NCBI RefSeq assembly: GCF_002838835.1
Contig: NZ_NHPP01000003.1
Coordinates: forward strand, 186,001 to 250,000
Reading direction: 5' to 3'
Length of the DNA: 64,000 nucleotides
Source of the DNA: Siphonobacter sp. SORGH_AS_0500
GTDB taxonomy: Bacteria > Bacteroidota > Bacteroidia > Cytophagales > Spirosomataceae
The translations under genes and the position numbers were made by a program. This document shows, piece after piece, positions 47,601-54,265 of the stretch. The notes below the pieces were generated by a model. The model had not been told where the DNA came from, did not search any database, and was given only the letters and a program-made list of their open reading frames with translations. Every line of letters starts with the position of its first letter. The first letter of the stretch is position 1.

Positions 47601-47825
47601 AGAAACGATCAGAGTGGCTCCACCGGCGGGAATCGTCAGTTTAAATTGTCCATCGCTGTCAGTGGTAGTGCCTATCGTAGTACCCTTGATGGATACGGAC
47701 GTACCGGGTAGCCCCAGCTTGTCATCATCCGAATATACTTTTCCGCTAAGAATCTGACTCTGAGCCGAAACCGTAAAAGACCAGCCCATCAACAAGGCCA
47801 GAAGCCATAGTAGATTTTTCTTCAT
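44610..47825 (-). CDS. SusC/RagA family TonB-linked outer-membrane receptor
   Basis: This is a 1071-residue transporter with signal peptide (MKKNLLWLLALLMGWSFTVSAQ), a carboxypeptidase-regulatory-like domain ('ILSGKVYSDDDKLGLPGTSV'), the plug 'QPLIVVDGVPIEQSF' and 'ENIKDISVLKGPSASALYGSRAANG' and a barrel ending in 'MGFNLSLGF'. It heads an operon of SusC, SusD, a small lipoprotein and a Tat aminotransferase. A predicted promoter lies about 515 bp upstream, and that long leader is unusually rich in hairpins. TonB-driven import of an unknown ligand is expected. Confidence 0.95.
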   Translation of the reverse strand: MKKNLLWLLALLMGWSFTVSAQSQILSGKVYSDDDKLGLPGTSVSIKGTTIGTTTDSDGQFKLTIPAGGATLIVSFIGYIKQEVTITTQTSLEVYLKPEAGQLTEVVVTALGIQREKKALGYAQQSLSGKAVAEVRPANVANALSGKVAGLRIQSGTGPGSGSTIQIRGASSITNNNQPLIVVDGVPIEQSFSKRLGGGIADINPENIKDISVLKGPSASALYGSRAANGVILVTTKDGSGQQGIGIEVNTNYTVERPWISPNFQNTYGGGNGYRTWYHDGWSGAITDPNEIAQYRAAYGPYAPLTGTEGTDESWGAPMDGRLVRQWWTGTDVAPLVPMPHNYQDFWQTGSTWSNNIAISGGNDKGSFRLGLGRLDQKGIMYYNDYHRNNYKLNTNYNFTPKLNVSLSAEYIQSGSGNRGYSGGQEFIWSHRQTDWNKIRNWRDYTSVHIQKAGDGNPPNWQHTFFTNPYYIQEMLPSSDTKDRLVGNMAMTYKILPDLSVMLRSGTDLWTQTAINVGNFERVRNGTRVYGAYSEEVIRRQENNTDVIFTYKKDITEAFSLNATAGALLRTNYYKRNYTNVGQLVVDRVYNLANSIATQNTAASRIERKESQSVFGAVNLGWQNMLFLDLTARNDWSSTLPASNRSYFYPSAALSAVVSDMVPSLKNGVLSFLKVRGSLAQVGNDTDPYRLMPSFTPATSWNGSLPEFFEPTRKPNNLLKPEITTGQEAGLEARFFRGRLGLDVTYYSQTTKDQIIPVQLSKATGYNEAIQNIGKMRNRGIEISITGTPLKLKNGFSWDVSLNFARNRNMVIELLPGVLNNLVINERRGLTLEARAGQSYGTLYGYGFERVQSSDPSAAYYDPSGQYTGQLVLNNGLPVRSTTQKILGNVQPKWTGGFSNTFSFKGFILSALIDAKIGGDMYDEGTANARWTGQYAETAIGREEGVIGQGVSAIRGADGGYTFTPNSTIVAANQYYGYNNPRNYHEAAIFDASYVKLREVSFGYQIPSAIIKRLRLQSARLSVVGRNVAMLFRNHPHADPEIDANGGNAQGFGYGELPSSRSMGFNLSLGF

Positions 47826-48059
47826 AAATAATTTTGGTCAAGCGTGATAAATGGGAGATTCAACCATTTGTAGTTGAACAAAAAGAATACACGGGTGTAC
47901 AGAAAAGGCAGGTAAATCAAGGCCCACTGCCGCTGGAAAGGATGTAGCGTCAGAACCTAAAACTTGGGATAAAAGAGGTATTGCATGAGTAGATGTTCCG
48001 AGTAGTGCGTTAGTTATAGTGGAAAAAAACGATTGCGGAAACAAATTTCATACGTACGG
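47826..48059. other. Leader DNA between the structured element and the second SusC
   Basis: No gene is seen. A minus-strand frame at 47838-48044 has no recognisable domain or signal and is probably chance. A few weak inverted repeats are present. Confidence 0.4.
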
Positions 48060-48259
48060 CCACAGGTCAGGGAAAGGGCCGCAATCTTTCCGATTGACCT
48101 GTGGAACCGTAACGTAAACTGCGTGATCATGTTTCCGGAAAACATGTCACTCAGTGTCAGAGCGTAACAAGCGGCGTGTTACGTTACTTCATTAGTAAAG
48201 TATAAGTCAATTTCTATACTAGTCAGGTAACCACACTAACGCATAGGTTATACGTTAGT
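48060..48259 (-). promoter_or_regulatory. Highly structured leader, at least five hairpins, upstream of SusC 2
   Basis: In 200 bp there are, in order along the plus strand: an extended stem 48060-48104 (10 bp 48060-48069 with 48095-48104, plus inner 6 bp 48071-48076 with 48086-48091); a 9-bp stem 48109-48117 with 48179-48187 enclosing an 11-bp one-bulge hairpin 48123-48150; a competing 7-bp hairpin 48163-48169 with 48177-48183; 48199-48204 with 48215-48220; and 48235-48241 with 48253-48259. The competing pair share bases 48179-48183, so they are mutually exclusive. Read on the minus strand it lies within the predicted SusC leader. Confidence 0.6.
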
Positions 48260-48340
48260 TGATTCACGAAGTAAATAAATCCGTCATCAACTGATTTCTT
48301 TCCTTCCTGACTAAAGCAAGCTCTCCATAGTGCGGCCAGG

Positions 48341-48348
48341 CAAACTTA
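48341..48348 (-). promoter_or_regulatory. Predicted -7 promoter element of the SusC 2 operon
   Basis: CAAACTTA on the plus strand is TAAGTTTG on the minus strand, a full match to TAnnTTTG. It implies a 5' leader of about 500 nt covering the hairpin series. No exact -33 TTG is evident. Confidence 0.4.
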
Positions 48349-48745
48349 CTTCAGAAGAGAGTTCTAATTCTTGAACTATTTATAGGTACAACGTTATATG
48401 TATTTTTTATAAAAACCAAATTATGAAGTTTATTTTTTATGTAAAACGGGACAATATTTTGCTAAATATGATTTTTACGGAATTTAATTATAATCACAGG
48501 TAAATAATTTATGGTAATAATTATATGAATGGCAAAAAGGAGGTTTTGAATGCGAGAATGAATGATTACAAAGAAAATTGAATATTTTAAAGTTAATTAT
48601 ACTAAATAGGTCCAGAATCAGTTATAGTATATAGCTGAATTTAAGGCAATTACCATGCGTAATAAAGAATGCTCGGAATAATAATTTGGCAGTTCAGTCA
48701 ATCCGAGCCATTTTTGTGCTGCTTACCGAAACCCCCATATTTGGC
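48349..48745. other. AT-rich intergenic region upstream of rlpA paralogue 2
   Basis: No gene is seen. The stretch is unusually AT-rich between about 48390 and 48660, with no full TAnnTTTG box for the plus-strand gene. Confidence 0.5.
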
Positions 48746-49219
48746 ATGAAACTACCAGTATTGAAGATTTCGGCTCTGTTGAGTTGTATGACTTTTTGCA
48801 AAGCAAAAGCTCAGGGTGTGGCGGAGATAACGGGCCTGGCGTCAATTTATCACTCAAAGTTTGAAGGTAAGAAAACCGCCGCGGGCGAGCTCTTTAACCA
48901 GTCTTTCCTAACCGCCGCCCACAAAACCTTACCGTTTAATTCGCTCATTGAAGTCATTAATCCCGATAACAAAAAATCGATTATTGTTCGGATCAATGAT
49001 CGAGGGCCTTACAGGCATCATCGTTTGATTGACCTATCGGAAACAGGGGCCAGATTGCTTGGGTTTCTGGGAAAAGGTGTTGGCGAGGTGACCATCCGTA
49101 TTTTACGCCTGGGCGGAGCTACCACTCCTAAGGCTCTGCCTGATCTCGAACCTGAAGCTAACTATTTTGCGGCTGATTCGCTCATCAGACGCATGAGCAG
49201 CGTTCGGATTCAACGTTAG
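48746..49219 (+). CDS. RlpA-like double-psi beta-barrel protein (paralogue 2)
   Basis: This 157-residue protein starts at ATG 48746 with a signal peptide ('MKLPVLKISALLSCMTFCKAKAQ'). It has 'GLASIYHSKFEGKKTAAGELFN', 'AAHKTLPFNSLIEVIN' and 'VRINDRGPYRHHRLIDLSETGARLLG', with the family DRGP motif. It is related to the RlpA protein at 13655, but the central sequence differs and it has a C-terminal tail of 30 residues instead of a hydrophobic end. It has no SPOR domain. A role in peptidoglycan remodelling is expected from the family. Confidence 0.85.
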   Translation: MKLPVLKISALLSCMTFCKAKAQGVAEITGLASIYHSKFEGKKTAAGELFNQSFLTAAHKTLPFNSLIEVINPDNKKSIIVRINDRGPYRHHRLIDLSETGARLLGFLGKGVGEVTIRILRLGGATTPKALPDLEPEANYFAADSLIRRMSSVRIQR

Positions 49220-49326
49220 GCAAACATTCTTCAGAAAGGTTCGTTGGTATTATAGAGAGGAATATTTTTTTATTCCCATTCCCACTTTGTACCTTTAAAT
49301 GACGAATAGAATTAATCATAACGAGT

Positions 49327-49752
49327 ATGGACGAGACGCTTCATCCACTTTCCTGGCTTTCGGGCTTAGTTTGGGGCAAACCTGAAGAGGATCTGCCCGC
49401 CCAGGAAGCGACCATCTATCTGTATCGAGTAGGGGAGAAAAAAGCTTTTTTCCGTCGTTTTAAGATTTGGATTAATGGTAAGTACATCGGTAAACTGGAC
49501 AACTGGGGCAGTATGGCCCTAAAACTGGAACCGGGTACGGTGCATATCGAGACAGCCCTGAGCGGCTTAACCATTGTGCCAAGATTACGTGAACAGGTAA
49601 CCCTGGATGTAGAGCCCGGTTGCGAGTATTTTGTGGAAGGCAATCATCGATCCGGTATGCTCAGAGGTTCTTTAGGACTAAGTGAAGTGACTGAACCGAC
49701 CTTTCGCAAGTATGCAAATTACCTCAAGAAAGTCGGTTGGCGAAAGATATAA
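49327..49752 (+). CDS. DUF2846-like protein of unknown function
   Basis: This 141-residue protein lacks a signal peptide and a clear transmembrane segment. Residues 30-120 ('ATIYLYRVGEKKAFFRRFKIWINGKYIGKLDNWGSMALKLEPGTVHIET', then 'VTLDVEPGCEYFVEG') have the short-strand, 'nGk.iG.l' and 'pG.h.i' pattern of DUF2846/PEGA-like folds. The N-terminal 'LHPLSWLSGLVWGKPEEDL' is hydrophobic enough to bind membrane loosely. The function is unknown. It is followed by a strong terminator. Confidence 0.65.
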   Translation: MDETLHPLSWLSGLVWGKPEEDLPAQEATIYLYRVGEKKAFFRRFKIWINGKYIGKLDNWGSMALKLEPGTVHIETALSGLTIVPRLREQVTLDVEPGCEYFVEGNHRSGMLRGSLGLSEVTEPTFRKYANYLKKVGWRKI

Positions 49753-49769
49753 GCAAGACGATTGTGTAG

Positions 49770-49799
49770 AAAGCCCTGAATTTAGTCAGGGCTTTTTTT
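49770..49799 (+). terminator. Terminator of the DUF2846-like gene
   Basis: A perfect 10-bp stem (49770-49779 with 49786-49795) is followed by a T-run. Confidence 0.85.
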
Positions 49800-49856
49800 G
49801 TGATTAAAAAATGCCCTGAATCGAGTATAAAGCCGTTTTAGGGTTCTTTCCTGATT

Positions 49857-51707
49857 ATGAAACGTTCAGTTATGATGCTGGGAGCGGCCCTGGGCCTGAC
49901 TCAGTTGGGACAGGCTCAGACGGGGAGTCCGCAGGAGCCGGTTCGTTATGTGGGTGGAGTAACCGTAGATCCCAGTCTGCACGAAGGCCGACTTCGGTAT
50001 GCCATCGGCACCGAAAATCGACAAACCATGCGGGCTAACCGCACCCATCCCGAAGAATCCGATGGTTACGGCTGGACGTATAACCATGCTTCAAACCTCT
50101 GTTACTGGAACAATACCTTTTTTCAGCAATACCTCAGTAACCCCGTAGACGAGCATGTGGCTCCGGGACAAACGCTTCTGATGACCTCCAGCGATGGTCG
50201 CCACTGGAATAAGCCACAGGTAGTTTTTCCGCCCTATCAGGCTCCGAAAGGTGTAGAAATTCCTAAGGGTTACAAAGGCTACATGATGCATCAGCGGATG
50301 GGCTTTTACGTTGCCCCCGATGGACGTTTATTAGTGTTGGCTTTTTACGGTCACACGGAAGATCCCTTCGGAAAAGGCGGCATTGGCCGGGTGGTACGGG
50401 AAGTCTATAAAGACGGTTCTTTCGGCCCGATTTACTTCATCCGTTACACGAGCCACGCTGACTGGAATGAGTCAAACACAAGTTATCCCTTCTATAAAAA
50501 ATCGACGGATGCGGGTTTTGTCAAAGCATGCGACGATCTGCTGAAAGATCAGTTAATGACTTTTCAGTGGTATGACGAGGATCATGGACTGGATGGTTTT
50601 TATGGAGGAAAGGAAGCCGGACAAGCTTTGTCCTATTACCACCGCAAAGACGGGAAAGTAGTGGCTCTCTGGAAAAAATCATTAACGGCTCTTTCTTCCG
50701 ATGAAGGAAAAACCTTCTCCAAACCCGTAAAAGTACCGACTCTGCTTATGTCAGGGGGGAAACAATGGGGACAGAAAACGGACGATGGTCGTTATGCCAT
50801 CAGTTATAACCCCATTGAACAGACGCAGTATCGTTTCCCACTGGTGGTGATTACGGGTGACGATGGAATCATTTTCGATGATATGTTACTGGTGCAGGGG
50901 GAGTTACCCGTCCGTCGGTTTACGGGTCGCTGGAAAGATTTTGGGCCCTGCTACATGCGGGGCATTGAGGAAGGCAATGGTAACCCGCCGGGAAATGATA
51001 TGTGGCTGAGCTACAGCATGAATAAAGAAGATATCTGGATCAGCCGGATTCCAACGCCCGTTACTTACGCAGTGAAAGGGACCATTAAAGATCACTTTGA
51101 CCAGTTGGAACTGGATGGGGCGGTGCCAAACTGGAACATCTATGCTCCGAAGTGGGCTCCGGTATCAGTAGCGAAGACGCCCGGAAAATCGGGTAAAAGT
51201 CTGTTACTGGAAGACAAGGACTTGTACGATTATGCCCGGGCCATTCGGGTATTCGAAGAAGGCACGCATCTAACGACGAAACTAAAAGTATACGCAGACC
51301 CCAGTAATACCGGGGTGTTGGAAATTGATCTGACGGATCAGTACGGCAATCGTCCCGTTCGCATTCGGTTTAACGAAAAAAATCAGATCATCGCCACCGA
51401 CGGCAGTACCGAGAAAGTGCTACAGGAATACCAGAAAGGGCAGTGGTATGACCTGGAAGTACAAACCCTGGCGACGTTGAAGGGCCATTTTTCGGTAAAA
51501 ATCAATGGAAAAATCGTGCTTGCAAAAGCTCAGCTAGCGGAGGCAGTGAAATCCATTGAACGTCTATCGCTTCGAACGGGAGCCTACCGAAATTTACCCA
51601 ATCGGCAAACGCCCAATGAAACTAACGATCCGCCGTTACCCAATGCAGATATTCCCACGTCACCCACACGGTTTTATATTGATGAAGTAGTGATTGGGAA
51701 ACCGTAG
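49857..51707 (+). CDS. Secreted sialidase-fold protein (exo-alpha-sialidase-like, unclassified)
   Basis: This 616-residue protein has a signal peptide to about residue 20 ('LGLTQLGQAQ'). Two Asp-box-like elements occur: 'TSSDGRHWNKP' and 'LSSDEGKTFSKP' (S/T-x-D-x-G-x-T/W-F/W). These mark six-bladed beta-propeller sialidase and related folds. A C-terminal region of about 200 residues ('DHFDQLELDG...KINGKIVLAKA...RFYIDEVVIGKP') looks like a concanavalin-type jelly roll. A sialidase would need an Arg triad, which I could not confirm from sequence alone. The partners and substrate are unknown; it stands alone between terminators. Confidence 0.65.
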   Translation: MKRSVMMLGAALGLTQLGQAQTGSPQEPVRYVGGVTVDPSLHEGRLRYAIGTENRQTMRANRTHPEESDGYGWTYNHASNLCYWNNTFFQQYLSNPVDEHVAPGQTLLMTSSDGRHWNKPQVVFPPYQAPKGVEIPKGYKGYMMHQRMGFYVAPDGRLLVLAFYGHTEDPFGKGGIGRVVREVYKDGSFGPIYFIRYTSHADWNESNTSYPFYKKSTDAGFVKACDDLLKDQLMTFQWYDEDHGLDGFYGGKEAGQALSYYHRKDGKVVALWKKSLTALSSDEGKTFSKPVKVPTLLMSGGKQWGQKTDDGRYAISYNPIEQTQYRFPLVVITGDDGIIFDDMLLVQGELPVRRFTGRWKDFGPCYMRGIEEGNGNPPGNDMWLSYSMNKEDIWISRIPTPVTYAVKGTIKDHFDQLELDGAVPNWNIYAPKWAPVSVAKTPGKSGKSLLLEDKDLYDYARAIRVFEEGTHLTTKLKVYADPSNTGVLEIDLTDQYGNRPVRIRFNEKNQIIATDGSTEKVLQEYQKGQWYDLEVQTLATLKGHFSVKINGKIVLAKAQLAEAVKSIERLSLRTGAYRNLPNRQTPNETNDPPLPNADIPTSPTRFYIDEVVIGKP

Positions 51708-51790
51708 GATAGGGTGCGAACTACTGGTGCCGAATTCCAATCCTGTACCATTGAAAATAAAGCATTTTTACACTTGTCGAATGGAGTAAA

Positions 51791-51831
51791 CAAAAAAGGA
51801 TAATTGCAGACGATGCAATTATCCTTTTTTG
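51791..51831. terminator. Bidirectional terminator between sialidase-like and aldo/keto reductase genes
   Basis: A perfect 18-bp stem (51791-51808 with 51814-51831) with A6/T6 lies between convergent genes. It is one of the longest in the window. Confidence 0.9.
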
Positions 51832-51852
51832 TTGGTTAGGATTGGGTAACTA

Positions 51853-52854
51853 TTAATGGTTTACCAGTTTCATCGACCCTTCGCTGTATCGCTCACCCGT
51901 ATTAGGGTATTGTTTGAGGAGCGTTTCGATGCGTTGTAAATCTTCGGCGGAAAGCTGTACTTCGGAAGCTGCAATGTTTTCTTCGAGATAGCTAATCCGT
52001 TTGGTGCCGGGAATAGGTATGATATCCTCGCCCTGAGCTAATACCCAGGCTAGAGCTAGCTGCGTGCCTTTCAACCCTTTCTCGGCAGCGAGTTGCTGTA
52101 AACCTTCGGCCAACTTGCGGTTATTGTCCAGATATTCTGCCTGATAACGAGGGATGGAACGACGAAAATCGTCTGGAGCGAGCTGATCGGCTTGGGTAAT
52201 GTTATCAAATAGGCCCCGGGCCAGTGGCGAGTAGGGAACCAGTGTAATGCCCAGTTCACGAATGGTTGGTAAAATTTCCGTTTCCAAATCTCTACTTAGG
52301 AGCGAGTATTCGGATTGCAGGGCAGTGATGGGATGTACCTGATGGGCCTTGCGGATGGATGCCGCTGAAGCCTCCGAAAGACCAATGTAACGTACCTTAC
52401 CCGCTTGCACCAAATCTGCCATGGCACCTACCGTTTCCTCAATGGGTACGTTCGGGTCCACGCGGTGGGCATAGTATAAATCGATGGTATCAATCTTCAG
52501 ACGTTTCAGACTCGCTTCTACGGCAGTTTTTACCCACTCAGGCGATCCATCAAAATAGGTTCCTGCTGCGGCACTGCTGCGGGCGATTCCGTCTTTAAAG
52601 CGAAAACCAAACTTGGTAGCGATGAAAATCTGATCGCGGTGCGAAGTCAACAGTTTTGATAGCAACTCTTCGTTAGCTCCATTGCCGTACATGTCAGCCG
52701 TATCCCAGAAATTGATACCCCTTTCAAGGGCTCGCTCCAGGGTAGCGATGCTTTGCTGTTCATCGGTAGGGCCGTAGGCGAAGCTCATCCCCATACAGCC
52801 TAGTCCAATTGCGGATAGTTTTTCTCCGGTGTTTCCTAAAGCTCTGTAATCCAT
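51853..52854 (-). CDS. Aldo/keto reductase
   Basis: This 333-residue AKR is NADPH-dependent. It shows the 'RALGNTGEKLSAIGLGCMGMSFAYG' start and the catalytic tetrad: Asp and Tyr in 'WDTADMYGNGANEELL', Lys in 'IFIATKFGF' and His in 'DLYYAHRVDP'. NADP-binding is supported by 'IPIPGTKRISYLEENI' near the C-terminus. It fits the AKR13-like aryl-alcohol/methylglyoxal subgroup. The AraC regulator gene lies 86 bp upstream on the same strand and may be co-transcribed or control this gene. Confidence 0.93.
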   Translation of the reverse strand: MDYRALGNTGEKLSAIGLGCMGMSFAYGPTDEQQSIATLERALERGINFWDTADMYGNGANEELLSKLLTSHRDQIFIATKFGFRFKDGIARSSAAAGTYFDGSPEWVKTAVEASLKRLKIDTIDLYYAHRVDPNVPIEETVGAMADLVQAGKVRYIGLSEASAASIRKAHQVHPITALQSEYSLLSRDLETEILPTIRELGITLVPYSPLARGLFDNITQADQLAPDDFRRSIPRYQAEYLDNNRKLAEGLQQLAAEKGLKGTQLALAWVLAQGEDIIPIPGTKRISYLEENIAASEVQLSAEDLQRIETLLKQYPNTGERYSEGSMKLVNH

Positions 52855-52940
52855 GACTTATGTGTTTTGTAGTGACTGCGGCAAAAGTAGAGCGGATTAC
52901 AGCGGGAGAAAAACAAGATTCAAACGAAAAATTATAAAAT

Positions 52941-53831
52941 TCAAACACAGCCCATTCGAACTTCCCGGGGTGTTTTTCCCGTAGCTTTCTTGTAAAAATT
53001 ATTGAAGTAGCTGGCATATTCGAAACCCAGTGAACTGGCAATTTCGGCTACGGACCAGTCGCTGTGGGTGAGCAGTTCGTTGGCTTCCACGATGATTCGG
53101 GAGGCAATATGTTCGGTCGTGGTTTTGCCTGTTATTTCACGAACGGCCCGGTTCAGGTGATTGGTGTGAACAGAAAGCTGGCGGGCAAAATCCGTAGCCG
53201 AGCGTAACTGAAGCTGGTTTTGCATGGAGTCGATGGGAAACTGTCGTTCCAGTAATTCCAGAAAAAGGGACGTAATGCGGGAAGAAGCATTCAGCGGTGG
53301 CTCGTAGTCATTCACAGGCTGCATTTTCAGAGCCTGATGTACAATAAGGTGAAGATAACTACGCAACACATCCTGTTTAAAGGGATACGTTGACTGATTT
53401 TCAGCCATCATCTTTCGAAAAAGCTCCGAAATTTCGTTGACGACCGATTCCTCGGGGAAATATATATGCTGGCCGTCCAACTGAAACATGGGCAATTCCG
53501 TCAGAAGTTCGTCCCGCTGATGAACGAAAGCCTTATTGAAAATACAGAACCACCCTTCCTGTTCCTGCGATAAGGGTTGCCACAGATAAGGAATCAGCGG
53601 ATTGGAAAACAGCAAAGCCGGACGGTCAATATTAATGGTACGGTTGGCGTATTCCAGTCGACCTTCTCCAATAATGAGTGTAACCTTATAGTAATCCCGC
53701 CGGGAGTAGGGATGCATGCCCTGGCAACTAGCCCGTTCGAATAAATTGATGTGCGAACGTTCGGCAGAAACTTGCTCCTGAGTGGTATAATTAATTCGCT
53801 CGTAGAAGCTCGATAAATCTTCTCTTTTCAT
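52941..53831 (-). CDS. AraC family transcriptional regulator
   Basis: This 296-residue protein pairs an N-terminal cupin-like sensor ('GEGRLEYANRTINIDRPALLFSNPLIPYLWQP') with a C-terminal AraC/XylS DNA-binding domain having two helix-turn-helix units ('ATDFARQLSVHTNHLNRAVREITGKTTTEHIASRIIVEANELL' and 'WSVAEIASSLGFEYASYFNNFYKKATGKTPREVR'). It is directly upstream of the aldo/keto reductase gene, and its upstream side (53832-54195) holds inverted repeats that could be operators. The inducer is unknown. Confidence 0.93.
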   Translation of the reverse strand: MKREDLSSFYERINYTTQEQVSAERSHINLFERASCQGMHPYSRRDYYKVTLIIGEGRLEYANRTINIDRPALLFSNPLIPYLWQPLSQEQEGWFCIFNKAFVHQRDELLTELPMFQLDGQHIYFPEESVVNEISELFRKMMAENQSTYPFKQDVLRSYLHLIVHQALKMQPVNDYEPPLNASSRITSLFLELLERQFPIDSMQNQLQLRSATDFARQLSVHTNHLNRAVREITGKTTTEHIASRIIVEANELLTHSDWSVAEIASSLGFEYASYFNNFYKKATGKTPREVRMGCV

Positions 53832-53921
53832 GGAGGTAAAAGTATAAAATTCAAAGGAGTGTGCAAGTCAGCGTTTACTGGTGTAAGGTGTCATTTTAAT
53901 AATCTCTATAAAATAAAGCAG

Positions 53922-53944
53922 TGTCCTTATTACGGAAAAGGACA
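53922..53944. promoter_or_regulatory. Inverted repeat, possible regulator site
   Basis: TGTCCTT (53922-53928) and AAGGACA (53938-53944) are perfect inverse copies. They sit about 95 bp upstream of the AraC start. Confidence 0.35.
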
Positions 53945-53997
53945 GCCTATATTAGAGGTGATACTACTCATATAAATTATAAGATGATGGGCTAGCA

Positions 53998-54026
53998 TCT
54001 GGTACAGGATAGAATCCTGCACCAGA
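53998..54026. promoter_or_regulatory. Strong hairpin between AraC and TonB-receptor genes
   Basis: A 12-bp stem with one A-C mismatch (TCTGGT-a-CAGGAT, then a 3-nt loop and the inverse arm ending 54026). It has no T-run, so it is not an obvious terminator and may be an operator or a structured RNA. Confidence 0.45.
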
Positions 54027-54117
54027 ATGGTAGTAATCGAAAATAATGGATGGATAAAAGTGACATAATTTAGATTATAAAGTCTACTAAATCTATATAC
54101 TTTATAATTTAAATTGT

Positions 54118-54125
54118 TAGTTTTG
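54118..54125 (+). promoter_or_regulatory. Predicted -7 promoter element of the TonB receptor
   Basis: TAGTTTTG matches TAnnTTTG and lies 141 bp before the reconstructed ATG at 54266. Confidence 0.4.
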
Positions 54126-54265
54126 TGCCGGACCTTTCAAAAGCCATTCATGAAGCCACGAATTATACCTTATTGTTGAGCACACTCTGAAATCATTGCT
54201 GAGCCTTCAGCCTTTTCCTTATTTCATCCCAATCATCATCTGTCCTTACGACGTTTCATTCTCTT

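Larger units (their letters stand above)
53832..54117. other. Intergenic region between AraC and TonB-receptor genes, with hairpins
   Basis: No gene is seen. It contains inverted repeats at 53922-53944 and 53998-54026. Beyond the second, TACTAC near 53963 and GTAGTA at 54030-54035 could extend the fold. Confidence 0.5.

Noticed and set aside
47838..48044. 68-residue open frame on the minus strand
   Set aside because: No domain, membrane segment, signal or start context supports it. It lies within the probable SusC leader.
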